Of a DNA stretch of 64,000 nt, positions 53,782 through 60,713 are shown piece by piece. Numbering within the stretch: the first letter of the stretch is position 1; each line of letters begins with the position of its first letter. The position numbers and the translations under genes are program-made. Source of the DNA: Streptomyces pactum (GTDB lineage: Bacteria > Actinomycetota > Actinomycetes > Streptomycetales > Streptomycetaceae); NCBI RefSeq assembly GCF_016031615.1, contig NZ_JACYXC010000001.1:3782001-3846000 (forward strand), written 5' to 3'. The notes under the pieces are model-generated. The model searched no databases. It saw nothing but the letters and a program-made list of their open reading frames with translations, and was not told where the DNA came from.

Positions 53782-53824
53782 TTAACCACCTGGGTTGACA
53801 ATCTCCACCCAGCATCCCTAGCGT
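53782..53824. promoter_or_regulatory. HxlR/tautomerase divergent promoter with dyad
   Basis: TTGACA (53795-53800) and TAGCGT (53819-53824), 18 bp apart, form a good promoter for the tautomerase gene. CTGGGT (53790-53795) and ACCCAG (53807-53812) form an inverted repeat across the -35 box, a candidate HxlR operator. Confidence 0.65.
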
Positions 53825-53867
53825 CCTCCCCACCCTGAGTTGAGGAATTAAATCCAGGAGGTGGGCC

Positions 53868-54380
53868 GTGCCCATGCTCGACGTGTACATCCCTGACGGC
53901 GCGCTCGGGCCCGGGGCCGAGGCGGCGCTGGTGGACCGGCTCACCGAGATCCTCATCCGTCATGAGGGGTTCGACCCCGCCGATCCGGCGACCCGCGCGG
54001 TGTCGTGGGTGTTCGTCCACCGGCCGGCCGCCGTCCACGTCGGCGGGGCACCCGCCGACGCGCCCCGCTACAAGGTCGTCCCTTCGGTGCCGGAGGGACA
54101 GCTGGACGAGCAGGGGCGGGCCGGTGTGGTCGCCGAGGTCACCGAGGCGGTCCTGGACGCGGAGGAGGGTGCGTGGCCGCGTGACCCGGGCCGCGTCTGG
54201 GTGTTCCCCACCGAGGTCCCCGAGGGGCACTGGGGCGGACGCGGGCGGATCACCCCGCTCGCGGCCATCCTCACCCGGCTCACCGGCCATGACGCACGGC
54301 GCGCCGGCACGCTCGCGGCCCGCCGCATCGCGGCCAGCCGGGCCGCGCGCTCCCGCGTGCCGCGCGGGTTCACCGGATGA
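53868..54380 (+). CDS. Tautomerase-superfamily protein
   Basis: 170 residues from GTG 53868 (CAGGAGGTG upstream). It begins Met-Pro-Met-Leu, so the catalytic Pro becomes N-terminal after Met removal, as in 4-oxalocrotonate tautomerases. Two 4-OT-like halves seem present: the second starts with RVWVFPTEVPEGHWGGRGRI. The substrate is unknown. Regulation by the divergent HxlR protein and the SDR gene that follows tail-to-tail suggest a small detoxification locus. Confidence 0.8.
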   Translation: MPMLDVYIPDGALGPGAEAALVDRLTEILIRHEGFDPADPATRAVSWVFVHRPAAVHVGGAPADAPRYKVVPSVPEGQLDEQGRAGVVAEVTEAVLDAEEGAWPRDPGRVWVFPTEVPEGHWGGRGRITPLAAILTRLTGHDARRAGTLAARRIAASRAARSRVPRGFTG

Positions 54381-55341
54381 GCGGGGTGGCGGCGGTCGCC
54401 GCGGCGGACAGCTCCCACAGCCGTGCCGCCGCGCCGGGATCGACGGCGTGGGCGCGGACCCCGCCGTCGTCCATGGGCGTGTCCGGGGCCGACACGTCGG
54501 CGACGTCGCAGTCCTCCAGGTACAGCCCGCCGAGGCCGTCGAGGAGCGGGGAAGTGGCGGCCCACAGGCCGGTGGCGGCGCCCTGGGAGGGGGTCTTGAA
54601 GCCGGCGCCGACGACGTTGCCGTGCTCGTCCACCCACCCGCGGTCGATCTGCTCCCGGAGCGTCATCTCCCGCTGGAGCCCGGTGATGATCTTGCCGGGG
54701 TGGAGCGCGAACGCCCGCACGCCGTCGTCGCGCCCGAGCGCGTCGAGGTGGACGGCGAACAGGCTGTTGGCGGTCTTGGCCTGGCCGTAGGCGAGCCACT
54801 TGTCGTAGCCGGTGCGGAAGTGCGGGTCGTGCCAGCGGATGCCGGTGAGGGTGTGTCCGGCGGAGCTGTTGACGACCACCCGCGCACCGCCGGCGGCGGC
54901 CAGCAGCGGGTACAGCTCACAGACGAGGGCGAAGTGCCCGAAGTGGTTGGCGGCGAGCTGCCCCTCCCAGCCGGGCCCGACGCGCCGTTCCGGGGTGGCC
55001 ATCACCCCGGCGACGGCCATCAGCAGGTCGAGCGCGGTGTGGGAGATACGGATGTGCGCGGCGGCCTCCCGCACGCTGCGGAGGTCGGCCAGGTCCATGG
55101 GGACGACCTCGCAGCCCGCCACATCGGAGAGGGCGGCGCGCGCGGTGCCGGGCCGGCGCGCCGGGACGACCACCCGGGCCCCGGCGGCTGCCAGGGCGCG
55201 GGTGGTCTCCAGGCCGAGCCCGGAGTAGCCGCCGGTCACGACGGCGGTCCTCCCGGAGAGGTCGAGGCCGGCCAGAACGTCTTCGGAAGTGCTGTCGGCG
55301 TTGAAGGGCGAGCCGAGCGGCCGCTGATCGGTGCTGGTCAT
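54370..55341 (-). CDS. Short-chain dehydrogenase/reductase (SDR)
   Basis: 323 residues from ATG 55341. Cofactor motif TGGYSGLGLETTRALA, the NSSAGH strand and the catalytic pair in YGQAKTAN (Tyr-x-x-x-Lys) are intact, so it is an active NAD(P)-dependent oxidoreductase resembling retinol-dehydrogenase-like SDRs. Its 3' end overlaps the tautomerase gene by 11 bp on the other strand. Codons upstream of 55341 are not conserved-looking. Confidence 0.9.
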   Translation of the reverse strand: MTSTDQRPLGSPFNADSTSEDVLAGLDLSGRTAVVTGGYSGLGLETTRALAAAGARVVVPARRPGTARAALSDVAGCEVVPMDLADLRSVREAAAHIRISHTALDLLMAVAGVMATPERRVGPGWEGQLAANHFGHFALVCELYPLLAAAGGARVVVNSSAGHTLTGIRWHDPHFRTGYDKWLAYGQAKTANSLFAVHLDALGRDDGVRAFALHPGKIITGLQREMTLREQIDRGWVDEHGNVVGAGFKTPSQGAATGLWAATSPLLDGLGGLYLEDCDVADVSAPDTPMDDGGVRAHAVDPGAAARLWELSAAATAATPLIR

Positions 55342-55451
55342 GGCGGCGACGCTACGAGCTGGAGTCGGGTCTAGATCAAGTCCCGGTCCGGGGTACGAGG
55401 CGCGGGCTGCCGGGCCCGTGCGGAGCCGCTGGTGCACCGGTGAGGTGCGCC

Positions 55452-55577
55452 TCATGCGTACGGCAGCCGCCAGGTGATGAGGGGGGCGAACTCGCCGGCC
55501 TTCGCGCCGAGCAGGAACGCGCCAAGCTCTGTGCGCGTGGTGGTCAAGACGACGCCGGGGTCGTCACTCTCACGCAC
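55452..55577 (-). pseudogene. DUF397 C-terminal fragment
   Basis: Read on the minus strand this codes VRESDDPGVVLTTTRTELGAF and then LLGAKAGEFAPL, the last two conserved blocks of DUF397, ending at a TGA. The N-terminal block (KSSFS..CVEV) is missing upstream; a terminator lies there instead. It is either a truncated gene or a tiny ORF of 41 residues from a GTG at 55577. Confidence 0.7.
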
Positions 55578-55596
55578 GTCAGTGGGTGTAAAGGAC

Positions 55597-55628
55597 AGCG
55601 CCCCGGCAGGTGTTCCGCCGGGGGCGCT
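55597..55628 (-). terminator. Terminator of the graspetide operon
   Basis: AGCGCCCCGGC and GCCGGGGGCGCT form a stem with one bulge, starting 19 bp beyond the methyltransferase stop, followed on the transcribed side by CCTTTAC. Confidence 0.8.
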
Positions 55629-55646
55629 TCGAGTTGCGGAGAGGGG

Positions 55647-56822
55647 TCAGAGTGGCCAGGCCCGGCCGGTGGGGATGTGCCACACGTGGGCGGAACCGTC
55701 GGCCTCGCGGCGGTAGCCGAACTGCGTGTGGTCCGGCCGTCCCTCCAGGTTCCACCAGTTCCACGCGTCCTCGACCCGGTGCCACAGCTCAGGCGACCCG
55801 CCCACGGTAACGGTCTGCGGGCCGCTGAGCGGGGCGCGGGCCCATGATCCGTCGGGGTGCTGAAGCTGGATGGCCATGGCGCCGGTGTCGTCGTCGAGGT
55901 GGTAGACCAGTTCGACGGTCGGCAGGTGGAAGGCGAGCAGGAGGCGGAACGGGTAGTGCGCCCGGATGTCGGCGGCCGTGACCGTGGTCGGTCGTGTGTG
56001 GGTCGCCGGGGCCTGCGCCGGCCGGTTGGCGGCCGGGTAGGTGTGGGCGTCGCCGCGGGCCGCCATGAACCGGCCGCCGCCGGCGGTGAAGCGCCCGCTC
56101 CCGGACCGGTCGGCGTCGATCGTCAGACGTACGACTCCGCCCTCGATGCCGAGTGCGATGTCGGTCAGGATGAGGCCGCCGGGGCGAGTCTGCTCGACCC
56201 ACGCCGGGGGCACCGCAGGCACGGAGCAGGTGGCGATGACCCGGTCGAACGACGCGTCGCCGGGGTACCCGTCCCGGGCGTCGCCGGCGGCGAGGTGCGG
56301 CTCGTGGCCGAGCTGCGCGAGGCGCCGGCGGGCGGTCTCCACCAGGTCCGGGACGACGTCGGTCGAGTAGACGTGGCGGGAACCGAGGCGGGTGCAGAGC
56401 AGGGCGGTCAGGTAGCCGGTGCCGGTGCCGACGTCCCAGACCTGGTCTCCATCCCGCACGCTGAGATCTTCCAGCATGCCGGCGATGACGCTTGGCATGG
56501 TGTTGGACGACGTCGGAAGACCTGTCCACGCGTCGTCGTCCACCTGCTCGGCGGTGGCGGGGTCGAGCGCGGTCACGAGGGTCTGATCGCTGTACACGGC
56601 GTCGAGCCACGCGCCGCGGTCGTCGTCGGCGTCGCGCCGTCGCCAGACAGCGAGACCCTGCTCGTTGGTCTCCTGGCTGTACCACTGCGGCACGAAGAGG
56701 TGACGCGGCACCGCGGCGAACGCGGTCACCCACTCGGGGGTGCGGAGCGCACCGGTGTCGCGCAGCTCCTCGACCAGGGCGGCGAGGCGCGGTCGGGCGT
56801 TGGCGATCTGGGTGTCGTTCAC
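55647..56822 (-). CDS. tgmC: Graspetide-system methyltransferase (PIMT-like)
   Basis: 391 residues from GTG 56822, whose bases overlap the ligase TGA (GTGA). The N-terminal 220 residues resemble protein-L-isoaspartate methyltransferase: AAVPRHLFVPQWY, VYSDQTLVT, SSNTMPSVIAGMLEDL, and SAM motif VWDVGTGTGYLTALL. A longer C-terminal domain (from about 230, with WNWWNLEGRPDHTQFGYR near the end) is typical of methyltransferases tied to ATP-grasp peptide maturases. In characterised relatives (fuscimiditide type) the enzyme methylates an Asp in the cyclised peptide, which then closes to an aspartimide. Last gene of the operon. Confidence 0.9.
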   Translation of the reverse strand: MNDTQIANARPRLAALVEELRDTGALRTPEWVTAFAAVPRHLFVPQWYSQETNEQGLAVWRRRDADDDRGAWLDAVYSDQTLVTALDPATAEQVDDDAWTGLPTSSNTMPSVIAGMLEDLSVRDGDQVWDVGTGTGYLTALLCTRLGSRHVYSTDVVPDLVETARRRLAQLGHEPHLAAGDARDGYPGDASFDRVIATCSVPAVPPAWVEQTRPGGLILTDIALGIEGGVVRLTIDADRSGSGRFTAGGGRFMAARGDAHTYPAANRPAQAPATHTRPTTVTAADIRAHYPFRLLLAFHLPTVELVYHLDDDTGAMAIQLQHPDGSWARAPLSGPQTVTVGGSPELWHRVEDAWNWWNLEGRPDHTQFGYRREADGSAHVWHIPTGRAWPL

Positions 56823-57784
56823 GCGGGTACTCCTTGCAGCTCGTCGGCGATGGCGTCCGCGATGGGTAGTCCGGTCTCGGCCTGAATCCAGTCCCATTCG
56901 CCGCACGGGTTGATCTCCAGGAACGTCCACTCGCCGGTGGGGGAGACGACGAAGTCCAGTGCGCCGTACCGCAGGCCGAGGCGGCGCATAAGGCTGCGCA
57001 CGCCGTCGGCGATGTGGGGCGGGGTGCCGGTGGCGCGGTAGCTCAACGAGCGGTAGTCGCTGCGCCAGTCCGTGTGTCCGGCCGGCGTGTCGCTGCGGAC
57101 CTCCGCGGCGAGCAGCCGGTCGCCAGCGACGGTGAGGCGTACCTCGTACGCCTTATCGACCCACGCCTGAAACAGGTGGGCGGTGGTCTCGATGCCGCGT
57201 AGGTCGTCCAGGTCGTGCTCGGTGAGCCGTCGGGTGTAGACGACTTTCATCTCGTCGTCCTCGATGAGAACGGGGGAGGCCACCGGCTTGCAGATGAGGG
57301 GGCCGGCGATGTCGCCGGCGAACGCCCGGACGGCGTCGGGCTGGTTGGTGATGAGGGTCGGGGGGATGGTGAGGCCGGCCTCGCGGGCTGCGGCGAGCTG
57401 TAACGGCTTGTACTCGGCTCGCGACATGGCGGCGGGCTCAGAGACCCAGCGGCAGTCAAGGGCGGTGATGATGCCGCCGAGGCCGGAGCGTGCCTGAGCT
57501 GCGGCGAACCTGCGCTCGGGGTCGCTCATGCCCTCGGGTAACTGGAAAGGGGTGGGCCGGCGGTAGTAGACGGCGGTGACCTCGGACAGGTCGATTGCGT
57601 GGTGTGCGTTGGTGATTCCGCCGGACCACCCTCGCCGGGCGTCGATGCGCCCGGCGAGGGTGAGGGCCTGCGGGAACTCGCAGGCATCCATGCGGAACAC
57701 GCGCGCCCCTCGCTGGGCCAGCACCGCGACGACACGGTCGGTAGGCCAGTCGTCCCGGGCGGCGATCACGAGGATGGTGGCCAT
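56819..57784 (-). CDS. tgmB: ATP-grasp peptide ligase of graspetide system
   Basis: 321 residues from ATG 57784, one base after the precursor stop. The N-terminal pre-ATP-grasp region has ILVIAARDDWPTDRVVAVLAQRGARVFRMD, with VYYRRPTPFQLP, a family hallmark. The ATP-grasp fold follows: ICKPVASPVL (Lys), FQAWVDKAYEVRLTVAGDRLLAAEV, and the metal-binding Asp/Glu-Asn of LDFVVSPTGEWTFLEINPCGEW. It joins side-chain carboxylates to hydroxyls or amines of the precursor, making macrolactones or lactams. Codons 82 and 128 are TTA (57539-57541 and 57401-57403), so expression should depend on bldA. Confidence 0.94.
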   Translation of the reverse strand: MATILVIAARDDWPTDRVVAVLAQRGARVFRMDACEFPQALTLAGRIDARRGWSGGITNAHHAIDLSEVTAVYYRRPTPFQLPEGMSDPERRFAAAQARSGLGGIITALDCRWVSEPAAMSRAEYKPLQLAAAREAGLTIPPTLITNQPDAVRAFAGDIAGPLICKPVASPVLIEDDEMKVVYTRRLTEHDLDDLRGIETTAHLFQAWVDKAYEVRLTVAGDRLLAAEVRSDTPAGHTDWRSDYRSLSYRATGTPPHIADGVRSLMRRLGLRYGALDFVVSPTGEWTFLEINPCGEWDWIQAETGLPIADAIADELQGVPA

Positions 57785-57785
57785 G

Positions 57786-58085
57786 TCAGTCCTTGGTGCC
57801 CTCGTCCAGCGGCGGCGGGTTCTTGATGTTGCCATCCGGGACGGTGGGGCTGTGAGTGGCCATGTAGGGCAGAGGCCCGTCGTAGACGCTGACGGACATC
57901 TGCGCCTGCTCGTCGTAGACGGCCGGCGGCCTGACGATGGCCTGCGAGGCGTCGGGGCGCTGGGCGTGTCGGAGAATCCACGGGCGGGTGGTCGGGCTGG
58001 TGGGCGGCTCGCTGCTGTAGGGGATCGCCCCGCCGTCGGGGGCGAGGGGGAACGCCTCGCGCGGGTGGGTGAGTGTGGTGATCAC
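57786..58085 (-). CDS. tgmA: Graspetide precursor peptide
   Basis: 99 residues from GTG 58085, with AGAGGAA upstream. The leader has PREAFPLAPDGG and TRPWILRHAQRP, matching the P-F-x-L and R-P-W-x-L-R marks of precursors for this ligase family. After VYDGPLPYMA (about 67-76) comes a 23-residue presumed core, THSPTVPDGNIKNPPPLDEG then TKD. Thr77, Ser79 and Thr81 are possible donors; Asp84, Asp94, Glu95 and Asp99 are possible acceptors. The Asp84-Gly85 pair suits aspartimide formation by the methyltransferase. No Cys, so no disulfide or thioether. The stop is one base before the ligase start. Confidence 0.9.
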   Translation of the reverse strand: MITTLTHPREAFPLAPDGGAIPYSSEPPTSPTTRPWILRHAQRPDASQAIVRPPAVYDEQAQMSVSVYDGPLPYMATHSPTVPDGNIKNPPPLDEGTKD

Positions 58086-58132
58086 GAACGGTTCCTCTCG
58101 TCGGGGTTCGTTCGGTGCGGGTGGTGCTGGGT

Positions 58133-58167
58133 GGGGCGCCGCCGGCGGACCGCTCCGCCGGCGCCCC
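58133..58167 (-). other. Hairpin in the leader of the precursor gene
   Basis: GGGGCGCC plus GGCGGA (with a 3-base bulge) pairs with TCCGCCGGCGCCCC, in the 95 bp between the upstream gene and the precursor start. It could stabilise or process the precursor mRNA, or act as a partial terminator. Confidence 0.6.
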
Positions 58168-58180
58168 TTCAAGGGGTGGA

Positions 58181-58591
58181 TCACCGGTGCGTCCGGTGCC
58201 CGGGGTCCACCCCGGCTCGTGGTGTCGCGGCGCGGTAGGCGCACGCGGTGGGGCGGGGGAGTGGCAGCACGGGATGCGCGGTCAGCTCGACGCGTACGGC
58301 GCCGGACCGGCCGGAAAGGGAAAGCGGGTCCCCGGCGCGGAGAGTGAGGAGGGCGAGGGCCTGCCCGTGGTCGAGCCAGCGGAAGGCGGCGCGGGCGTCG
58401 TCGGGGCTCATCAGGTGAAGGACGACCCGGAGTTGGGTGCGTAACCAGATGAGCGCGGACGACGGCTCGTGGGCGAGATGGGTGACCGTGGTGGCGCGGG
58501 TGTCGCCGGGGTGGCGTGAGTGGACGGTGAGGCGGCACCACCACGCGGGTTGGAGGACCGTGCTCGGTCGGCTGATCAGTAAGTGACGCAC
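58181..58591 (-). CDS. Unknown protein upstream of the graspetide precursor
   Basis: 136 residues from GTG 58591, with an excellent GGAGGG site. I do not recognise a family. LLISRPSTVLQPAWWCRLTVHSRHPGD is followed by EPSSALIWLRTQLRVVLHLMSPDDARAAFRWLDHGQALALLTL, which looks like an alpha/beta cytosolic protein without signal or membrane segments. The last 30 residues are Pro/Arg-rich. Codon 4 is TTA (58580-58582), so translation should require bldA, and an untranslated mRNA here could reduce expression of the genes behind. It is 95 bp from the precursor and very likely co-transcribed with it, so a role in graspetide biosynthesis, export or immunity is possible but unproven. Confidence 0.65.
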   Translation of the reverse strand: MRHLLISRPSTVLQPAWWCRLTVHSRHPGDTRATTVTHLAHEPSSALIWLRTQLRVVLHLMSPDDARAAFRWLDHGQALALLTLRAGDPLSLSGRSGAVRVELTAHPVLPLPRPTACAYRAATPRAGVDPGHRTHR

Positions 58592-58708
58592 GGTCGTCCC
58601 TCCTGCCGTGGCTGGGTACGCGCAGACTTTGGGGATGACGAGGGCTGGGCCTCTGACCCGGTTGGCGACGCAGAGCGACCGTAGCGCTACCGGGTGAAGC
58701 GTCGCAAG

Positions 58709-58717
58709 GGTTCTACG
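58709..58717. promoter_or_regulatory. GGTTCTACG motif upstream of the graspetide operon
   Basis: This 9-mer (CGTAGAACC on the transcribed minus strand) lies 118 bp before the first gene of the graspetide transcript and recurs at 59942-59950 in the XRE promoter; a 7-base form is at 59920-59926. The palindrome GTAGCGCTAC at 58681-58690 lies beside it. It may be a shared regulator site. Confidence 0.45.
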
Positions 58718-58744
58718 TCAAACGGGTGCGACCAGTGTGCGGCA

Positions 58745-58773
58745 GAGCCCCCCGGCTGGCCGCGGGGGGGCTC
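58745..58773 (-). terminator. Terminator of the XRE-DUF397 transcript
   Basis: GAGCCCCCC pairs with the G-run and CTC at 58764-58773 around a 10-nt loop, 20 bp beyond the DUF397 stop. It separates this transcript from the graspetide operon on the same strand. Confidence 0.8.
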
Positions 58774-58792
58774 CTGAAGTCCTCGCCGTCGA

Positions 58793-58999
58793 TCAGGCCA
58801 GGTGGTCGAATTCTCCGGACTTGATGCCGAGGATCAGTGCACGCAATTTTTCGGGTGTGGCGGCTATTACGGAGTGAGGCGTGTCGCTTTCGCGTATGAG
58901 GATCGATTCATTGGAACGGGCGAGTTCGACGCATTCGTTTCCCTCCGTCGAGAATGAGGATTTCTGCCACTGAATTTCCGGCATAGTCAGCGCCTTCAT
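58793..58999 (-). CDS. DUF397 protein (second island)
   Basis: 68 residues from ATG 58999, which overlaps the XRE stop (ATGA). WQKSSFSTEGNECVELA, ILIRESDTPHSVI and LRALILGIKSGEFDHL are the DUF397 blocks. It is the natural small partner of the upstream XRE protein and is quite different in sequence from the three copies at 11-12 kb. Confidence 0.9.
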   Translation of the reverse strand: MKALTMPEIQWQKSSFSTEGNECVELARSNESILIRESDTPHSVIAATPEKLRALILGIKSGEFDHLA

Positions 59000-59847
59000 A
59001 GTTGTTGTGCGATATCGTGTATGAGTTCGCGAGTGCCCTCCGGGGGGAGGGCGATCTCCTCGACCGCATCCATGATGGCCCGGTAATTGGCCAGGTGGGT
59101 CTCGGCGTCAAGCAATGCACTGCCGTGTGATACGTCGAGATGGACGGTGTCGAGTTTCGGAACCGGTCCCGACGCGTACACCGTGGACATCCCGGTGTTG
59201 TGGAAGGCTCCTGCCGAGAAGGGGATGGCGCGCACCGTGATGTTGTCGCGCTCTGATGCCTCCAGCAGGCGTTCGAGCTGAGTGCGCATGACTTTGGGGC
59301 CGCCCACGGTCATGCGCATGGCCGCCTCGTGGATCAGGAAGGTGCACTGCGGCGGATCGGCCTTGTCAAGGATGTCTCGGCGCTTCATCCGATATGAGAG
59401 GCGGCGTCGAAGTTCTGCTGGAGCGGGCTTGGGGATGGCTGTCGCGAGAACTACCTGCGCGTAGTCCTCGGTCTGTAGCAACCCGGGTACATGCATGATC
59501 TGCACCGTCCGCAGGGCGCGGGCGTGGTATTCCATCTCCGCCACGTCCAGCGCGCCCGTGGACACCCCGCCGCGATACTCCTCCCACCATCCCTTGACCC
59601 GTTCTTCGGCCATGGCCGCCAACGCGTCGATATACGCGACATCTGCGCACTCATAAATCCTCGCAAGTGCCCGCACCCGCTCATGGCTGACGCCGAAACG
59701 TCCGGCTTCGATGTTGCTGATGCCGGTGCGGTTGGTGCCGAGTTGCTCGGCGGCTTGCGGAGCGCTCATGCCGGCTTGCTCGCGAAGCTTGCGCAGTTCC
59801 GCGCCGAGCCGTCGCTGTCGGGCCGTCGGCGCTGCTCTGGGTGGCAC
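58996..59847 (-). CDS. XRE-family regulator with DUF5753 (second island)
   Basis: 283 residues from GTG 59847, following GGAGGAGAC. Helix-turn-helix at about 10-65 (LGAELRKLREQAGMSAPQAAEQLGTNRTGISNIEAGRFGV), then DUF5753 with GWWEEYR, HVPGLLQTEDYAQVV and a closing ALLDAETHLANYRAIMDAVEEIAL. A WhiJ-like regulator coupled to its DUF397 partner. It sits directly upstream of the graspetide operon and is divergent from an ATPase gene, so it may control either. Confidence 0.92.
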   Translation of the reverse strand: MPPRAAPTARQRRLGAELRKLREQAGMSAPQAAEQLGTNRTGISNIEAGRFGVSHERVRALARIYECADVAYIDALAAMAEERVKGWWEEYRGGVSTGALDVAEMEYHARALRTVQIMHVPGLLQTEDYAQVVLATAIPKPAPAELRRRLSYRMKRRDILDKADPPQCTFLIHEAAMRMTVGGPKVMRTQLERLLEASERDNITVRAIPFSAGAFHNTGMSTVYASGPVPKLDTVHLDVSHGSALLDAETHLANYRAIMDAVEEIALPPEGTRELIHDIAQQL

Positions 59848-59919
59848 GTCTCCTCCATGACTCTGCGTCGGGCCAATGCTGCCATGAGTCGCTTCCCGAG
59901 CGACACACGGTGCCAACCC

Positions 59920-59950
59920 GTTCTACTGTTTGGGTAGCACTGGTTCTACG
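59920..59950. promoter_or_regulatory. Paired GTTCTAC repeats in the XRE/ATPase promoter region
   Basis: GTTCTAC occurs at 59920-59926 and again at 59943-59949, 23 bp apart, about two helical turns, just upstream of the XRE gene. The spacing fits a regulator bound on one face of the helix. Confidence 0.5.
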
Positions 59951-60090
59951 CTCTGCTCTATCGTCCTGTCATCGCCGCGCCGCGCACGCCAGTAAGCCCG
60001 CAGTGCAGCTACCGCGCGCCCTCACGGGGGCGCCCCGGGGGTGGCCGAGCCACGGCGGCGAGCGGCGCACTCACCGCATCGGGAGACACC

Positions 60091-60525
60091 ATGACGCATC
60101 TGTTAGCGGTCCCCTCGGGATCGGAGAGCTACCGTCTGACCGGGCCGCGCACGCCCAGACTGCCCAGCATCGCCCGCGACTTCCTCGCCCGCGTGCTGCC
60201 CTCGACCGTCCCCGTGGACCCGGACACGCTGTACGCCGCGAAGGTGTGCGTCTCCGAACTGGTCACCAACGCCCTTCGGCACACCACCACCCCCGCGATC
60301 ACCATCGAGACCACGGTCGGGCAGGACCGCTGCGTGGTGCACGTCCACGACAACAGCCCGGACCCGCCCCTGCTGGGCCGCGCCACCCTGGACCGTGAAC
60401 ACGGACGCGGCCTCGCCCTGGTGGAGCGGTACGCCGAGACGTGGGGGTCCGCCCTCTACGGCGGCGCGTCCCCCACACACAAATCGGTCTGGTTCCGCAT
60501 CGCCCTCCGGGAGCGTGCCCGGTGA
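60091..60525 (+). CDS. Anti-sigma-factor-like ATP-binding protein (second island)
   Basis: 144 residues from ATG 60091. N box SELVTNALRHT, G1 box VHDNSPDPP, and G2 box EHGRGLALVE identify a RsbW-type GHKL ATPase. Codon 5 is TTA (60103-60105), so bldA should control it. It is the divergent partner of the XRE gene, and its stop overlaps the next gene (GTGA), giving a three-gene coupled unit. Confidence 0.88.
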   Translation: MTHLLAVPSGSESYRLTGPRTPRLPSIARDFLARVLPSTVPVDPDTLYAAKVCVSELVTNALRHTTTPAITIETTVGQDRCVVHVHDNSPDPPLLGRATLDREHGRGLALVERYAETWGSALYGGASPTHKSVWFRIALRERAR

Positions 60526-60713
60526 TCGAACAGGCCGGTCCCGTGGTCATCGCCCGGGTGGCGGCCGGTGAGACGCGGCTGCGCTTCCGGTCCTCGACCG
60601 GTCACACCCAGCAGGTGTCCCTGCCCGACGACGTCGCCCGCGAGCTGGCGGCCGATCTCGGACTCCTGCTCGGCTTGCGCCTGCACCCCCGGCAACGGGA
60701 CGGGGTGGACTGA
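60522..60713 (+). CDS. Small protein of unknown function
   Basis: 63 residues from GTG 60522, overlapping the ATPase stop. VVIARVAAGETRLRFRSSTGH and LPDDVARELAADLGLLLGLR suggest a small alpha/beta protein. The family is not recognised. Overlapping stops and starts on both sides make it likely to be translated. Confidence 0.65.
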   Translation: MIEQAGPVVIARVAAGETRLRFRSSTGHTQQVSLPDDVARELAADLGLLLGLRLHPRQRDGVD

